Source: Sedimentibacter sp.
Lineage (GTDB): Bacteria; Bacillota; Clostridia; Tissierellales; Sedimentibacteraceae
NCBI GenBank assembly: GCA_029256005.1
Contig: JAQSYS010000086.1
Span: 1 to 7,089 of the forward strand
Direction of reading: 5' to 3'
DNA length: 7,089 bases
The position numbers and the translations under genes are program-made. Under the pieces are notes generated by a model. That model saw nothing but the letters and a program-made list of their open reading frames with translations. It did no database searches and was not told the origin of the DNA. Shown in pieces: positions 6,070 to 7,089 of the stretch. Each line of letters begins with the position of its first letter. The first letter of the stretch is position 1.

Positions 6070-6077
6070 GGTTTATA

Positions 6078-6917
6078 CTAAAAACAAATTACAATCCCAC
6101 CATCATCGGCATAAACTGTACTAAGTCCGCCACCTTCAAAAATAATAATATCTTTAAAATTATATCTATTGCTTATTTCCTCTTTAAATCTTTCAGCCTT
6201 TTCTCTTGCATTTACATGACCTATACCAATAACCTTATTTTTAAAGTCATTTGTTTCTTCACCTATCATTTCAACTAATCTATTAAAAGCTTTTTTCTTT
6301 CCTCTTACTTGTTCTCTAAGAATTATTTCCCCACTTCCATTATCAGACATAATCGGAATAACTTGTAGCAATGTCCCCATCAGTGCCTTTGCATTGCTGA
6401 TTCTACCATTTTTAGCTAAGTTATCAAGTTTTTCTAGAACAAATAACGTTCTCATTTCATCTATATATTTAGTAACCTTTTCTACTATTTCTTCATTACT
6501 AGCTTTTTCTTCAATTAATTGTTTTATCTTTAAAACAATCAAATCAGGTCCTGATACAGCTGATTGAGTGTCAAAAACGTGAACAAAACTATCTGGCGAC
6601 TCTTCCTTAAGCATTTCCTTAGCAAGAAGAGCACTATTGTACGAGCCACTTAATTTGCTAGAAATAGTTACAATAAAATTATTCTTACACTTTTTCAAAG
6701 CTTCTAAGAAGTCATTTGGTGACGGACATGCAGTGCCTATTTTATTTTTGCTGCTCTTCATTTTTTGAAGCAGTGAATTTATATCTAAATTTTTATCTAT
6801 AATTTCTTCATCATCAATTAGTATTTTAAATGGTACTCTCTCCATATATTCTTCTTCATTTCCAAAAGCCTCAGAATTGAAGTCAACACAGCTGTCAACT
6901 ATTATTTTGCTATTCAT
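6078..6917 (-). CDS. DegV family fatty-acid-binding protein (FakB-like)
   Basis: DegV/FakB proteins bind one long-chain fatty acid in the cytoplasm. In many Firmicutes they present it to the kinase FakA for phosphorylation and entry into phospholipid synthesis. The product is 279 aa, the normal family length. Landmarks are the N-terminal DSCVDF (8-13), the T-x-x-P-S-P element (62-67), the SKLSGSYNSA motif (87-96) whose Ser-Gly-Ser-Tyr lines the carboxylate pocket in known structures, DTQSAVSGPDL (116-126), the LAKNGRIS segment (167-174) with its conserved Arg, GHVNA (233-237), and the closing YADDGGIVICF. The start is supported by GGAGG 6 nt upstream. The gene stands alone: a terminator follows directly, and no fakA-like DAK-domain gene is in the window. 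Partnership with FakA is therefore inferred from the family; the bound lipid is unknown. Confidence 0.93.
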   Translation of the reverse strand: MNSKIIVDSCVDFNSEAFGNEEEYMERVPFKILIDDEEIIDKNLDINSLLQKMKSSKNKIGTACPSPNDFLEALKKCKNNFIVTISSKLSGSYNSALLAKEMLKEESPDSFVHVFDTQSAVSGPDLIVLKIKQLIEEKASNEEIVEKVTKYIDEMRTLFVLEKLDNLAKNGRISNAKALMGTLLQVIPIMSDNGSGEIILREQVRGKKKAFNRLVEMIGEETNDFKNKVIGIGHVNAREKAERFKEEISNRYNFKDIIIFEGGGLSTVYADDGGIVICF

Positions 6918-7089
6918 TATATTCCTCCATTTTATTTAATCTTTAATTTCTTATTAAAGTTATATATTCCAATTATCAATGTTAAATCATCAATTAATGA
7001 GTAAATTCCTTCAGTATTTCTTGAATTGAAATGTACAATTTTAATTACAAATCATATATATTGCAAATATGATTCTTCATAATAATTCT
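6918..7089 (-). other. Upstream region of degV; no firm promoter
   Basis: 172 nt of very AT-rich DNA. A TTAACA and a TATAAC lie in order at 6986-6981 and 6965-6960 on the minus strand but with only a 15-nt gap, short for a sigma-A promoter. A 7-bp inverted repeat ATCATAT/ATATGAT is present near 7051-7073 without a T-tract. Nothing here is a confident gene. Confidence 0.3.

Noticed and set aside
6932..7051. 39-codon open stretch on the minus strand just before degV, ending KKLKIK
   Set aside because: It has no ATG, GTG or TTG start with a ribosome-binding site; it follows a TGA at 7054-7052 and is very AT-rich, so chance openness is the simplest reading.
1..7089. CRISPR arrays, tRNA or rRNA genes, insertion sequences with transposase, phage or defence genes
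   Set aside because: No repeat-spacer pattern, tRNA-like fold, rRNA sequence, transposase or defence-type domain was seen on either strand.

Overview
The window is AT-rich and every supported gene lies on the minus strand, so transcription runs from high to low coordinates. Strong Shine-Dalgarno sites (GGAGG/AGGAGG), short U-tailed terminators, low-GC codon use and an [FeFe]-hydrogenase maturase together point to an anaerobic Firmicute, most likely Clostridium sensu stricto. The species cannot be fixed from the sequence alone.

Layout in the direction of transcription: (1) 7089-6918, upstream region of a DegV-family protein, with no clear gene. (2) 6917-6078, the DegV/FakB-like fatty-acid-binding protein gene, ended by a strong stem-loop terminator at 6069-6026. 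(3) 6025-5784, a compact segment boxed in by terminators. It has a TATAAT-like -10 box, about 150 nt of richer composition, a small peptide-like reading frame without a usable start, and its own terminator at 5815-5781. (4) 5742-5491, a TM1266-type small ferredoxin-like 'iron-only hydrogenase system regulator', followed after 90 nt by hydG (5400-3982), the radical-SAM tyrosine lyase that makes the CO/CN-bearing iron synthon of the H-cluster. A terminator follows at 3944-3907. (5) The galactose/glucose ABC importer operon mglB-mglA-mglC: lipoprotein binding protein (3713-2643), double-NBD ATPase (2487-988) and permease (912 to the window edge, C-terminus missing). A catabolite-repression-like operator lies upstream of mglB. 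A 133-bp palindromic, MITE-like element fills the mglB-mglA gap.

The mgl genes form one uptake system: MglB captures galactose or glucose outside the membrane, MglC forms the channel and MglA drives it. HydG and the small regulator belong to hydrogen metabolism, the electron sink of sugar fermentation. DegV is a lipid-handling protein with no evident link to either.

The gene content is ordinary. The part most worth a second look is 5784-5982. The gap between its terminator and the hydrogenase regulator gene is too short to show a convincing promoter. The segment may therefore be an attenuating leader (riboswitch-like or peptide-coupled) for the regulator-hydG operon, a stand-alone small RNA, or a decayed small gene. 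The mglB-mglA palindromic element is the second candidate.
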